Assembly (NCBI GenBank): GCA_913777325.1
Contig: CAJYSA010000048.1
Coordinates: 1-57,814 of the forward strand
Direction: 5' to 3'
DNA: 57,814 bases
From: an uncultured Sphingomonas sp.
GTDB lineage: Bacteria > Pseudomonadota > Alphaproteobacteria > Sphingomonadales > Sphingomonadaceae
The notes beneath the pieces were generated by a model. That model was not told the origin of the DNA. It saw only the letters and a program-made list of their open reading frames with translations, and ran no database searches. Made by a program: the position numbers and the translations under genes. Below, in pieces: positions 37,708 to 47,600 of the stretch; the stretch's first letter is position 1, and every line of letters begins with the position of its first letter.

Positions 37708-37781
37708 GGGATTGTTCCGGACATGCTAGCGACCATGGAAGGCCAGACGAAGTAGATTGATGTCGTGCGGCCATCTCCACC

Positions 37782-37849
37782 CCGTTCGCCCTGAGCCTGT
37801 CGAAGGGCGTGTACCGGGGCACGTGCTTCGACAAGCTCAGCACGAACGG
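37782..37849. repeat. Palindromic repeat family C
   Basis: 68 bp with arms CCGTTCGCCCTGAGCCTGTC and GACAAGCTCAGCACGAACGG, near-perfect inverse complements, and inner GTCGAAGGG and GCTTCGAC segments. It differs from families A and B. It lies about 40 nt downstream of the HxlR regulator stop codon and is the only family C copy in the window. Confidence 0.88.
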
Positions 37850-37889
37850 TGGAGGTGGTTCGCTTTGCCACGCCCGCCGACGCCAGGAC

Positions 37890-38264
37890 CTACGCCGCCA
37901 CCTTCTCGTCGAACGTCCGTCGCGCCTCTTCGACATGTGGCATGTTGTCGATCGTCCAGCGGTACAGCGCCTTGAACGGCTGGTGCAGCGAGCGGCCGAG
38001 CGGGGTGATGGCGTATTCGACCGCGACCGGCGAGGCGGGGATCACCCGCCTGGACACCATGCCGTTGCGCTCCAGCCGGCGCAGGCATTGGGTCAGCGCC
38101 TTTTGCGTCACGCCCTCCAGATGGCGACGAATCGCGTTGAAGCGCATCGGCCCGGCGTCGAGCACGGTCAGCACCATCATCGACCATTTGTCGGCGATCT
38201 GGTCCAGCAACGTGCGGCTGGGGCAGGAGACGGAGAAGTGCTGGCAGGTGGCGGCGGTTTCCAT
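37890..38264 (-). CDS. HxlR-family (DUF24) transcriptional regulator, probable redox sensor
   Basis: 124 residues forming one winged helix-turn-helix domain: TLLDQIADKWSMMVLTVLDA, MRFNAIRRHLEGVTQKALTQ and LERNGMVSRRVI. Two N-terminal cysteines occur, Cys7 and Cys14; Cys14 in the SCPS context matches the redox-active Cys of DUF24 regulators that respond to quinones and electrophiles. It is divergent from an Old Yellow Enzyme gene across an 89-nt gap with a palindrome, so that gene is the likely target. The redox role is inference from family and context. Confidence 0.9.
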   Translation of the reverse strand: METAATCQHFSVSCPSRTLLDQIADKWSMMVLTVLDAGPMRFNAIRRHLEGVTQKALTQCLRRLERNGMVSRRVIPASPVAVEYAITPLGRSLHQPFKALYRWTIDNMPHVEEARRTFDEKVAA

Positions 38265-38300
38265 GAATATACCTAGTCGATCGCAGGTGCGTTATTGACG

Positions 38301-38323
38301 TCAGGTTTCCGATATATACCTGA
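38301..38323. promoter_or_regulatory. Candidate HxlR operator
   Basis: Perfect inverted repeat TCAGGT-N11-ACCTGA in the 89-nt gap between the divergent hxlR-like and Old Yellow Enzyme genes, 30 nt before the latter's ATG. A related looser pair, ACCT and AGGT, brackets 38271-38288 near the regulator's start. The spacing, with half-site centres 17 nt apart, would suit a dimeric winged-helix regulator. Confidence 0.6.
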
Positions 38324-38353
38324 AGGGCCGCTTTCACAAGAAAAGGCCCGTTC

Positions 38354-39478
<1,125 letters not shown>

Positions 39479-39508
39479 TCGTGCGCCGCGCGCGATAATC
39501 ACGATTGC

Positions 39509-39548
39509 CTCCCCCTGCGCGGCCGATATCATGGCCGCTCAGGGGGAG
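39509..39548 (+). promoter_or_regulatory. Hairpin sequestering the Shine-Dalgarno of the DUF3857 gene
   Basis: Outer stem CTCCCCCTG with CAGGGGGAG (9 bp, perfect), a 2x2 internal loop, inner stem CGGCC with GGCCG, and the loop GATATCAT. The right arm contains AGGGGGAG, which ends 10 nt before the ATG at 39559 and is the only good ribosome-binding site there. Folding would block translation. It could instead be the 3' hairpin of the upstream OYE transcript. Confidence 0.6.
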
Positions 39549-39558
39549 TGTTCAAGCG

Positions 39559-42354
39559 ATGCGATGGTGGACGACGGCGGCGGTGTGCGCACTGGCCGCG
39601 GGGACGGCGAGCGCGAGTGAGACGCCGCTTTATCAGCCCGCGCCCGACTGGGTGAAGCCCGCGCCGCCGATCACCCCCGCGCAACTGACCGCCGCCGCGC
39701 CGGTGGTGGTGCTGCTCGACACGCAGCAGCGGCTGAAGGACGGGCAGGTGTGGCGCTACGTCGACACCGCGACGCGCGTCGCCTCGCCCGAGATGATGAC
39801 GCAGGCCGGGATGCTGGCGATCCCGTGGCAGCCGGACCAGGGCGACATCATCGTCCACCGCGTCGAGATCATCCGGGGCGCCGAGCATATCGACCTGCTG
39901 GCGGGCGGGAAGCGCTTCACCGTGCTGCGCCGCGAGACGGGGCTGGAGCAGCGCGAGATCAACGGCGTGATGACCGCCAACCTGCCGATCGAAGGACTGC
40001 GGATCGGCGACGTGGTGCACACGACGATCTCGATCACGCAGACGGACAAGGCGCTGAAGGGGCAGATGCAGGCGCAGGCCGGGCTGGTGGTGGCGCCGCA
40101 GCGCGCCGGATACGCGCGCACCCGCTTCCTGTGGCCCGCCGATGCCGCCGTCCGCTGGAAGGTGCAGGCCGAGGGCGCCACGCCGGTCGAGACGGGCACG
40201 GGCGCGATGCGCGAGCTGGTGATCGAGGGCGCGCTGCCCAAACAGCCCGACATGCCCGGCGACATGCCCGCGCGCTTCGTCCACCCCGCCTTCGTCGAGG
40301 TGACCAGCTTCGCGGACTGGGCGGCGGTCGCCCGGACGATGGCGCCGCTGTACGCGACCGACGGGCTGATCGCGCCCGGCAGCCCGCTGGCCGCCGAGGT
40401 CAAGCGGATCGAGGCCGCCGAGCGTGAGCCGGTGAAGCGCGCCGCGCTGGCGCTGGCGCTGGTGCAGGAGCAGATCCGCTATCTCTACAACGGGATGGCT
40501 GGGGGCAATTATACGCCGCAGATGCCGGCGGAGACCTGGACGCTGCGCTACGGCGATTGCAAGGCCAAGACGCTGCTGCTGCTGGCGCTGCTGCATGCGA
40601 TGCAGATCGACGCGGAGCCGGTGCTGGCGCCCGCGCAGGCCGGCGACGTGTTCACCGGGCGGCTGCCCTCGGCGGGCGCGTTCGACCATGTCCTGGTGCG
40701 CGCGACGATCGGCGACGAAGTGCTGTGGCTGGACGGCACGATGAACGGCACCAAGCTGGCCGACCTGCGCGACGTGCCCGCGTTCCGCACCGTCCTGCCG
40801 CTGCGCGCGGCGGGCGCGACGTTGATGCCGGTGCCGTTCCGCGCCCCGACGCGCCCCGATGGCGACATGACCGTCGTGCTCGACAATCGCGCCGGGGTGA
40901 CGCTGCCCACGCTGGCGACCGTGACGATGAAGATGCGCGGCACGACGGGCGCGACGATCGGGCTGATCGCGACGCAGGCGACGCCGGAGCAGGCACGCGA
41001 GATGGCGCAGGGCGCGCTGACCCCGATTTTGGGCGAGTTGTGGGTGGTCGACCAGTCGCTGGGGTTCGACGCGGCCACCGGCGTCGGCACGCTGACCGCG
41101 ACCGCGATCATCTCGACCCAGTGGAAGGAGGAGCGCGGACGGCGGCGGCGGCTGTCGCTCGACCGCACGCTGGACGATCTGGCGTTCACCCCGGATCGCG
41201 CGCGCCCGGCGTGGCGCGCGATCCCGGTGGCGCTGGGGCAGCCGACGCGCACGCTGCTCCACCTGCGCGTCCAGCTACCCGGTGACGGCAAGGGCTTTGA
41301 CGTGGAGGGCGCGCGCAGCTTCGACGCGCCGCTGGCCGGGCGCACGGTGATGCGCATCGTGGCGCAGAGCGGCGCGACCATCAGCGTCGACGACGACGTG
41401 GCGCTGATCGAACCCGAGATCGCGGTCGACGCGATCCCGGCGGCGCGCGCGCGGGTCGCGCTGGCCCGCACCCGCAAGCTGGAGGCCGCCGCCCCCAGCC
41501 CACTGCGCGCGCATGTCGCGGAGGTCATGATCGCGCGGCAGGGCGACCGGCTGAAACCGCTGGAGGCGGCCTATGCCAAGGCGATCGCCGCCGAGCCGAC
41601 CGAGGCGGGCGCTTACCAGAACCGCGCCAATTTCCGCTTCGGCATCTATGATTATGCCGGGGCGATCCCCGACCTGAGCAAGGCGATCGAGATCGAACCC
41701 GACGCCGACCTGCACCTGCGCCGCGCGCAAGCCTATGCGGTGACCGGCGACGCGAAGCGGCAGCGCGCCGACCTGGACGAGGCGCTGGCGCTGAGCCCCG
41801 ACGCGGCGGGGCCGACGATGCAGATGGCGCGCTTCATGCTGGATCACGGCGAGAAGGACGCCGCGCTGGCGATGCTGGACGAGCGGATCGCGGCGGGCGG
41901 CAGCGAGGTGCCCAACTATCTATCGGAAAAGGCCAATCTACAGGCGCTCGCCGGCGATGGTGCCGGGGCGGTGGCGACGATGGATGCCGCGATCGCCGCC
42001 AATCCCGGCAACGCGCAACTGCTCAACAGCCGCTGCTGGGCGAAGGGCACGATGCGGATCCAATTGGACAGCGCGCTGAAGGATTGCACGCAGGCGATCG
42101 AATCCGGCGCGCGGCTCGCCGCGCTCGACAGCCGGGCGATGGTCTATTTCCGGCTCGATCGGCTCGACGCCGCGCTGACCGACCTCGATGCCGCGCTGGA
42201 GGAGGAGCCGGACCTGTCGTCCAGCCTGTTCCTGCGCGGGGTGATCCGCAACCGGCAGGGCAAGAAGGCGGAGGCCGCCGCCGACCTGCTGGCGGCGCGG
42301 ACGATCTGGCCGCTGATCGATCGCGACTATGCGGCGTGGGGGATCAAGCCATGA
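39559..42354 (+). CDS. Exported DUF3857 / transglutaminase / TPR protein
   Basis: 931 residues. A signal peptide opens the protein (MRWWTTAAVCALAAGTASA). A DUF3857 beta domain covers roughly 80-270 (LEQREINGVMTANLPIEGLR). A transglutaminase core follows with the Cys in TLRYGDCKAKTLLLLALLHA and His in FDHVLV. After a beta region, the C-terminal third (from about 660) has tetratricopeptide-like repeats (AGAYQNRANFRFGIYDYAGA, DADLHLRRAQAYAVTGDAKR). Periplasmic; role unknown. The ATG at 39559 is chosen for its signal peptide and strong Shine-Dalgarno. GC-rich codon use like its neighbours. Confidence 0.88.
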   Translation: MRWWTTAAVCALAAGTASASETPLYQPAPDWVKPAPPITPAQLTAAAPVVVLLDTQQRLKDGQVWRYVDTATRVASPEMMTQAGMLAIPWQPDQGDIIVHRVEIIRGAEHIDLLAGGKRFTVLRRETGLEQREINGVMTANLPIEGLRIGDVVHTTISITQTDKALKGQMQAQAGLVVAPQRAGYARTRFLWPADAAVRWKVQAEGATPVETGTGAMRELVIEGALPKQPDMPGDMPARFVHPAFVEVTSFADWAAVARTMAPLYATDGLIAPGSPLAAEVKRIEAAEREPVKRAALALALVQEQIRYLYNGMAGGNYTPQMPAETWTLRYGDCKAKTLLLLALLHAMQIDAEPVLAPAQAGDVFTGRLPSAGAFDHVLVRATIGDEVLWLDGTMNGTKLADLRDVPAFRTVLPLRAAGATLMPVPFRAPTRPDGDMTVVLDNRAGVTLPTLATVTMKMRGTTGATIGLIATQATPEQAREMAQGALTPILGELWVVDQSLGFDAATGVGTLTATAIISTQWKEERGRRRRLSLDRTLDDLAFTPDRARPAWRAIPVALGQPTRTLLHLRVQLPGDGKGFDVEGARSFDAPLAGRTVMRIVAQSGATISVDDDVALIEPEIAVDAIPAARARVALARTRKLEAAAPSPLRAHVAEVMIARQGDRLKPLEAAYAKAIAAEPTEAGAYQNRANFRFGIYDYAGAIPDLSKAIEIEPDADLHLRRAQAYAVTGDAKRQRADLDEALALSPDAAGPTMQMARFMLDHGEKDAALAMLDERIAAGGSEVPNYLSEKANLQALAGDGAGAVATMDAAIAANPGNAQLLNSRCWAKGTMRIQLDSALKDCTQAIESGARLAALDSRAMVYFRLDRLDAALTDLDAALEEEPDLSSSLFLRGVIRNRQGKKAEAAADLLAARTIWPLIDRDYAAWGIKP

Positions 42355-42414
42355 GCGTGGGCACACCACGAACGTAGATCATCCTATTGTAAAGAAATCG
42401 GATTTACCGAAGCG

Positions 42415-42432
42415 CCCCGGTCAGCACCGGGG
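42415..42432. terminator. Small perfect hairpin in the gap after the DUF3857 gene
   Basis: CCCCGGT-CAGC-ACCGGGG, 7-bp perfect stem with a 4-base loop, 61 nt past the DUF3857 stop and 38 nt before the DUF892 gene. No T-run follows, so either a weak terminator or a regulatory leader structure is possible. Confidence 0.45.
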
Positions 42433-42469
42433 TTGACCCTTCCATGCGACCATCATGGGAGACGACCGG

Positions 42470-42994
42470 ATGCCGACCGACCGGGACAGGCTGCACGACC
42501 TGTTCGTCACCGGGCTGCGCAATGCGCATGCCGTGGAGAAACAGGCGCAGTCGATCATGACGCCGCAGATCGCGCGGCTGGATCATTATCCCGACGTCGC
42601 CGATCGACTGCGGCGGCATGTCGAGGAGCCGGAAGGACAGATCGAGCGGCTCGACGACCTGCTCGCGTCGCTGGACACCAGTGGCTCGCTGCTGAAGGAC
42701 ACCGCGCTGAGCATGACCGGCGGGATGGCGGCGATGTCGCCCAGCCTGGCGGGCGACGAGATCCTGAAGAACAGCTTCGCCAATTTCACCTTCGAGCATT
42801 TCGAGATCGCCAGCTACAAGGCGTTGCTGGTGCTGGCGGAGGACGGCGGGTTCGCACCGGCGATGACCCCGCTGCGCCAGACGCTGGACGAGGAAATGTC
42901 GATGGCGCGCTGGACCGACGCGGCGTTGCCGGCGGTGATGCGCCGCTATGCCGCGCTGTACGCCGAGGACGGCAGCCTGCACGCCAAGGTGTGA
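42470..42994 (+). CDS. DUF892 (YciE/YciF) ferritin-like protein
   Basis: 174 residues, a four-helix bundle of the ferritin-like DUF892 family: DLFVTGLRNAHAVEKQAQSI, RHVEEPEGQIERLDDLLASL, FEHFEIASYKALLVLAEDGG and TLDEEMSMARWTDAAL. The Glu and His residues expected for a di-iron site are present. YciF-type proteins accumulate under general stress. GGGAGA lies 8 nt before the ATG at 42470, favouring it over the ATG at 42455. A small hydrophilic protein gene follows, as in yciG-yciF-type clusters. Confidence 0.88.
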   Translation: MPTDRDRLHDLFVTGLRNAHAVEKQAQSIMTPQIARLDHYPDVADRLRRHVEEPEGQIERLDDLLASLDTSGSLLKDTALSMTGGMAAMSPSLAGDEILKNSFANFTFEHFEIASYKALLVLAEDGGFAPAMTPLRQTLDEEMSMARWTDAALPAVMRRYAALYAEDGSLHAKV

Positions 42995-43055
42995 GACGCA
43001 CCCTTTTGCCGCGCCCGTGCGTCGTTCCGGCGGGCGGGCGGATGTGGAGCAGGAC

Positions 43056-43304
43056 ATGACCGACAAGCAGACGATGCAGGCCGATGGCGCGGGCACGACG
43101 CGGCACGAGCCGGACGAGAACGGCGAACTGGCCAGCCGCCGCCACAGCGAGGGCGAAAGCCAGGGCGGTGCCTATCCCAACCCGCACACCGGCAAGGAAG
43201 GTGGCCACTTCCAGGGCGGGCAGAGCGAGCGCGCCTATCATGGCGGCCATCAGGCCGGCGACGAGAAGGACGGCGAGCAGCCGAACGCGCCCTCGACGGA
43301 GTAA
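43056..43304 (+). CDS. Small hydrophilic Gly/His/Glu-rich protein
   Basis: 82 residues, no hydrophobic segment, rich in Gly, Glu, Gln and His, and almost certainly disordered (GESQGGAYPNPHTGKEGGHF, SERAYHGGHQAGDEKDGE). It is preceded by GGAGCAGG and follows the DUF892 gene by 61 nt. The composition resembles small hydrophilin-like or KGG-type stress proteins that accompany DUF892 genes, but no exact motif confirms that. No assigned function. Confidence 0.65.
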   Translation: MTDKQTMQADGAGTTRHEPDENGELASRRHSEGESQGGAYPNPHTGKEGGHFQGGQSERAYHGGHQAGDEKDGEQPNAPSTE

Positions 43305-43356
43305 GGCCGGTCGTCAGCACGCGCGCAGCGGTGCGATCCGGTGACAGGCCATGACG

Positions 43357-43387
43357 CTCTGGATTGCCTCGCTGCGCTCGCGATGAC
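43357..43387. repeat. Palindromic repeat family A, half copy
   Basis: About 31 bp resembling only the right arm of family A (CTGGATTGCCTCGCTGCGCT then CGCGATGAC). The left arm is lost. It lies between the converging small hydrophilic protein and lipoprotein genes. Confidence 0.75.
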
Positions 43388-43393
43388 GATGCG

Positions 43394-43645
43394 TCATCGG
43401 GGCGGCTGCCAATCGTCGCGATCCGCCTCGCAACGATCGGGATGCTTGCGGCATTCCTTGTCACGCCGTTCCTGTTCCTTGCGCATCTTGCGGACGTATT
43501 TCTCGTCGCGCTCCTTCGCGCTGGTCGTCATCAGGTCGGCGGTCTTGCCGACCGCCTTCACCGGCAGCGTCGCCACGTTCCACGCGGTGCGCACGCAGCC
43601 GCTGGTCGCCAACAGCGCGACACCGGCCAACATCACTCGCTTCAT
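43394..43645 (-). CDS. Small lipoprotein of unknown function
   Basis: 83 residues. A lipoprotein signal is clear: KRVMLAGVALLATSGC, with the lipid-modified Cys at residue 17. The mature part begins VRTAWNVATLPVKAVGKTAD and then turns strongly basic and acidic (KERDEKYVRKMRKEQERR), likely a helix. No family recognised. An ORF-wide upstream extension exists but lacks the signal at its N-terminus, so the ATG at 43645 is chosen. Confidence 0.82.
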   Translation of the reverse strand: MKRVMLAGVALLATSGCVRTAWNVATLPVKAVGKTADLMTTSAKERDEKYVRKMRKEQERRDKECRKHPDRCEADRDDWQPPR

Positions 43646-43772
43646 CTCGAACCCTCCACCCCGACCCCGCGCCTTAGCAGCGACAAGCTGAACAAATCCC
43701 GTGAGAATCGTTCGCACGGACCCTCCCCGTGCCTGCCGACGTTGATGCGCGATCAGCGGAGAGGTCCGGCTA

Positions 43773-44282
43773 ATGCACTTCACGATCAACGGAATATCGC
43801 ACGAGGCGGAGGTGGACGTGCGCACCTCGCTGCTCGACCTGTGTCGCGAGCATCTGGGGCTGACCGGCAGCAAGAAGGGCTGCGACCACGGGCAGTGCGG
43901 GGCGTGCACGATGCTGGTGAACGGGCGGCGCATCAATTCCTGCCTGACGCTGGCGGTGATGCACCAGGACGACGAGATCGTGACGATCGAGGGGCTGGGT
44001 ACGCCGGAGAACCTGCACCCGCTGCAATCCGCGTTCGTGCGGCATGACGGCTATCAATGCGGATATTGCACACCGGGGCAGATCTGCTCGGCGGTCGGCA
44101 TGCTGGACGAGGCGAAGAAGGGCTGGCCGAGCCATGCCTCCGCCGACCTGACCGCGACCGAGCTGAGCGATGCCGAGATCAGCGAGCGGATGAGCGGCAA
44201 CATCTGCCGCTGCGCCGCCTATCCCAACATCGTCGACGCGATCCGCGAGGTCGCCGGCCAAGACGCGAAGGTGGACGCATGA
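43773..44282 (+). CDS. paoA: Molybdenum hydroxylase [2Fe-2S] subunit, PaoA-like
   Basis: 169 residues with the two [2Fe-2S] clusters of the xanthine oxidase family: the plant-type cluster in [18 protein letters not shown] with Cys58 region INSCL, and the second in [13 protein letters not shown] with [15 protein letters not shown]. coli PaoA carries a twin-arginine signal peptide; here the frame opens at [15 protein letters not shown] with an in-frame stop 10 codons upstream, so no Tat leader exists. The complex is probably cytoplasmic. First of three subunit genes overlapping by 4 nt. Confidence 0.93.
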   Translation: MHFTINGISHEAEVDVRTSLLDLCREHLGLTGSKKGCDHGQCGACTMLVNGRRINSCLTLAVMHQDDEIVTIEGLGTPENLHPLQSAFVRHDGYQCGYCTPGQICSAVGMLDEAKKGWPSHASADLTATELSDAEISERMSGNICRCAAYPNIVDAIREVAGQDAKVDA

Positions 44283-45244
44283 AGACGTTCGATTACGCCC
44301 GCGCGACCAGCGTGGCCGAGGCGACGCGCGCGGGCGGTCGCTTCATCGCGGGAGGCACCAACCTGCTCGACCTGATGAAATTGCAGGTCGAGACACCCGA
44401 GAAGCTGGTCGACATCAGCCGGCTCGACCTCAACACGATCGAGGAGCGCGAGGACGGCGGGCTGACGATCGGTGCGCTGGTGCCGAACAGCGATCTGGCC
44501 GCCGACCCGCGCGTGATCGCGAAATACGAGGTGCTGAGCCGCGCGTTGCTGGCCGGTGCATCGGGGCAGTTGCGCAACAAGGCGACGACCGGGGGCAATC
44601 TGCTCCAGCGGACGCGCTGCTATTATTTCTACGATACCGCCGCCGGCTGCAACAAGCGCGCGCCGGGCAGCGGGTGCGAGGCGATCGGCGGGTTCAACCG
44701 CATCCATGCCATCGTGGGCACCAGCGACCAGTGTATCGCGACGCATCCCGGCGACATGCCGGTGGCGATGCGCGCGCTGGACGCGGTGATCGTCACGCAA
44801 AAGGCGGACGGCGACAAGCGCCGCGTGCCCATCGCGGACTTCTATCGCCTGCCCGGCGACACGCCGCAGATCGAGAATGTGCTGGAGGCCGGCGAGCTGA
44901 TCACGCATGTCGAGCTGCCCGCGCCGCGTGGCGGGCGGCACCTGTATCGCAAGGTGCGCGACCGCGCCTCCTATGCCTTCGCGTTGTTTTCGGTCGCGGC
45001 GGTGGTGGAGGTAGCGGACGGCACGATCGCGTCCGCCGCGCTCGCGTTCGGCGGGGTCGCGCACATGCCGTGGCGCAGCGACGCGGTGGAGGCCGCGCTG
45101 ATCGGCAAGGCGCCGGGCGACGACGCGTTCGCCGCGGCGGCCGATGCGTTGCTGGCGGATGCCCGGGGCTTCGGTTCGAACGATTTCAAGATTCCCCTGG
45201 CGCGGCGCACGCTGATCGCCTGTTTGCGCGAGGTGACGCAATGA
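44279..45244 (+). CDS. paoB: Molybdenum hydroxylase FAD subunit with Fe-S cluster, PaoB-like
   Basis: 321 residues. The FAD-binding signature is [16 protein letters not shown] with [18 protein letters not shown]. The insertion [20 protein letters not shown] with a following GCEAIGG carries the cysteines for the extra [4Fe-4S] cluster known from PaoB-type and 4-hydroxybenzoyl-CoA reductase-type subunits. FAD passes electrons from the iron-sulfur clusters to the acceptor. Start and stop overlap both neighbours in ATGA. Confidence 0.93.
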   Translation: MKTFDYARATSVAEATRAGGRFIAGGTNLLDLMKLQVETPEKLVDISRLDLNTIEEREDGGLTIGALVPNSDLAADPRVIAKYEVLSRALLAGASGQLRNKATTGGNLLQRTRCYYFYDTAAGCNKRAPGSGCEAIGGFNRIHAIVGTSDQCIATHPGDMPVAMRALDAVIVTQKADGDKRRVPIADFYRLPGDTPQIENVLEAGELITHVELPAPRGGRHLYRKVRDRASYAFALFSVAAVVEVADGTIASAALAFGGVAHMPWRSDAVEAALIGKAPGDDAFAAAADALLADARGFGSNDFKIPLARRTLIACLREVTQ

Positions 45245-47490
45245 CGCTGATCGACAAGGTGATGGGCCGCGAGGACACGCGCAGCCTGACGATGGACGCG
45301 CCGCATCCGCATTCGTGGCTGGATGCCGGAACGCAAGGCGTGATCGGCAAGCCGCTCGACCGCGTCGAGGGGCCGCTGAAGGTATCGGGCAAGGCGACCT
45401 ATGCCGCCGAATATCCCATCGACCGGCTGAGCTATGGCGTGCTGGTGCGCGCGCCGTTCGGATCGGGCAAGATCCGCGACGTGGACACCGACGCGGCGCG
45501 GGCGCTGCCCGGCGTGATCGACGTCATCACCGATTACCCCAGCTTCATCCGCAACCCGCAGCAGGGCGGGGTGCAGAAGGCGCCGACGCAGGGCGTAGAA
45601 AAGGTGGACTATCACGGCGAGATCGTCGCGATCGTCGTCGCCGAGACGTTCGAGGCGGCACGCGACGCCGCCGCGCAAGTGACGGTCGATCACGAACCGG
45701 CCGACGGTGCCTATGTCTTCGCCGCGCACCGCGACCAGGCCACGCGTCCGCCCGACGACCAGATGCCCGCGCACAGCGCCGCGGGCGACATCGACAAGGC
45801 GATGGCCGAGGCGGCGTTCACGATCGACGAAACCTATACCACGCCCAGCCAGAATTCGGCGGCGATGGAGCCGCACGCCTCGATCGCGGAGTGGAAGGAC
45901 GGATCGCTGGTGCTGCACGGCAGCTACCAGATGGTCGCCTCGGACCAGATGCAGCTCGCGCAGGCGCTGGGCGTCGGCAAGGATCAGGTACGGATCATCG
46001 CGCGCTACGTGGGTGGCGGGTTCGGATCGAAGCTGGGCATCGCGCCGGAAAGCGTCGCGGCGGCGATCGCGGCGAAGCGGCTGAACCGCCCGGTGAAGGT
46101 GGCGATGGCGCGCCAGCAGGTGTTCGACGCGACCGTGCGACGCTCCAATACCGAGCAGCGCATCCGGCTGGCAGCGGACGCGCATGGCAAGCTGACCGGG
46201 CTGGGGCACGAGACGCTGGCGAGCAACCTGCCGGGCGAGGATTATTTCGAGCCGGCGGGGATCGGCACGCAATTCGCCTATGCCGCCGACAACCGGCTGA
46301 TCGATCACAAGCTGGTGCGGCTGAACTGGCTGTTGTCGGGATCGATGCGCGCGCCGGGCGAGGCGGTGGGGATGCTTGCGCTGGAAGCGGCGATGGACGA
46401 GCTGGCGTACAAGATCGGCATCGATCCGATCGAGCTGCGGCGCCGCAACGAGCCGGCGATCGATCCGCAGGAGGACATTCCCTTCTCGACCCGCCTGCTG
46501 ATCCCGTGCCTCGACAAGGGTGCGGCGCTGTTCGGCTGGGCCGACCGCACGCCCGCGCCGGCGGGCGACCGGCGCGGCGAGTGGCTGCACGGCATGGGCG
46601 TGGCGGCGGCGGTGCGATCGAACATGCTGCAGAAATCGTCGGCCAGCGTCGCGTTGACGCCCGAGGGACAGGCGATCGTCTCGACCGACATGACCGATAT
46701 CGGCACGGGCACCTACACGATCCTGGCGCAGATCGCCGCCGAGACGCTGGGGCTGCCGCTCGACCGCGTGACGGTGGAGCTGGGCGACGGCGCCGCGCCC
46801 CCCTCCGCCGGGTCGGGGGGATCGTGGGGAGCGGGATCGGCCGGATCCTCGGTCTATCTGGCGTGCGAGGGGCTGCGCGAGAAGCTGGCCAAGGCGATGG
46901 GCGTTGAGGCGGAGGCGATGACGCTGAAGGACGGGCGCGCGATCGCCGAGAACCGCGCGGTCGAGATCGCGGAACTGGTCGGGGAGGGCATGTCGGTGAC
47001 CGGCACGATCGCGCCGGGCAAGCAGGAGAAGCTGCACCGCCAGGCCAGCTATGGCGCGCATTTCGCCGCGGTGAAGGTGAACGCGGTGACCGGGGAGGTG
47101 CGCGTCGAGCGGATGCTGGGCGTCTTCTCGGCGGGCCGCATCCTGAACGCCAAGACCGCGCGCTCGCAATGCCTGGGCGGCATGACGTTCGGGATCGGCG
47201 CGGCGCTGACCGAGGAGCTGGTCCACGATCCGCGCAACGGCAAGGTCGTGAACCGAGACCTGGGCGAATATCACGTGCCGGTGAACGCCGACATCCCGCA
47301 GATCGAGGTCGAATTCCTCGACGAACGCGACGTGCACGCCAACCCGATCCACGCCAAGGGGATCGGCGAGCTGGGCATCTCCGGCGCGGGCGCGGCGATC
47401 GCCAACGCAATCTACCACGCGACCGGCGTGCGGGTGCGCGACTATCCGATCACGTGCGACAAACTGCTGGCGGAACTGCCGGCAATCTAA
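45241..47490 (+). CDS. paoC: Molybdenum hydroxylase catalytic subunit, PaoC-like
   Basis: 749 residues, the molybdopterin cytosine dinucleotide-binding large subunit of the xanthine oxidase family. Motifs include [60 protein letters not shown] and, near the C-terminus, [20 protein letters not shown] with the catalytic Glu. The family oxidises aldehydes or N-heterocycles with water as oxygen source. PaoC resemblance suggests aromatic aldehydes, but specificity is uncertain. Followed by a family A repeat and maturation genes. Confidence 0.93.
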   Translation: MTLIDKVMGREDTRSLTMDAPHPHSWLDAGTQGVIGKPLDRVEGPLKVSGKATYAAEYPIDRLSYGVLVRAPFGSGKIRDVDTDAARALPGVIDVITDYPSFIRNPQQGGVQKAPTQGVEKVDYHGEIVAIVVAETFEAARDAAAQVTVDHEPADGAYVFAAHRDQATRPPDDQMPAHSAAGDIDKAMAEAAFTIDETYTTPSQNSAAMEPHASIAEWKDGSLVLHGSYQMVASDQMQLAQALGVGKDQVRIIARYVGGGFGSKLGIAPESVAAAIAAKRLNRPVKVAMARQQVFDATVRRSNTEQRIRLAADAHGKLTGLGHETLASNLPGEDYFEPAGIGTQFAYAADNRLIDHKLVRLNWLLSGSMRAPGEAVGMLALEAAMDELAYKIGIDPIELRRRNEPAIDPQEDIPFSTRLLIPCLDKGAALFGWADRTPAPAGDRRGEWLHGMGVAAAVRSNMLQKSSASVALTPEGQAIVSTDMTDIGTGTYTILAQIAAETLGLPLDRVTVELGDGAAPPSAGSGGSWGAGSAGSSVYLACEGLREKLAKAMGVEAEAMTLKDGRAIAENRAVEIAELVGEGMSVTGTIAPGKQEKLHRQASYGAHFAAVKVNAVTGEVRVERMLGVFSAGRILNAKTARSQCLGGMTFGIGAALTEELVHDPRNGKVVNRDLGEYHVPVNADIPQIEVEFLDERDVHANPIHAKGIGELGISGAGAAIANAIYHATGVRVRDYPITCDKLLAELPAI

Positions 47491-47499
47491 GCCTCTGAC

Positions 47500-47579
47500 G
47501 TCATTGCGAGGAGCGAAGCGACGCGGCAATCCAGGGCGACGCGCGGAACCCTGGATTGCTTCGCTGCGCTCGCAATGAC
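47500..47579. repeat. Palindromic repeat family A, copy 4
   Basis: 80 bp: left arm GTCATTGCGAGGAGCGAAGC with a 5-base insertion, right arm ending CGCTGCGCTCGCAATGAC. It starts 9 nt after the paoC stop and ends 21 nt before the xdhC-like start, so it splits the molybdenum enzyme operon from its maturation genes. Confidence 0.9.
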
Positions 47580-47600
47580 GATGCTTCTTGAAAGAATCTG

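Noticed and set aside
42355-42469. General-stress (EcfG-type) promoter before the DUF892 gene
   Set aside because: No GGAAC with a properly spaced GTT element could be found in the gap.
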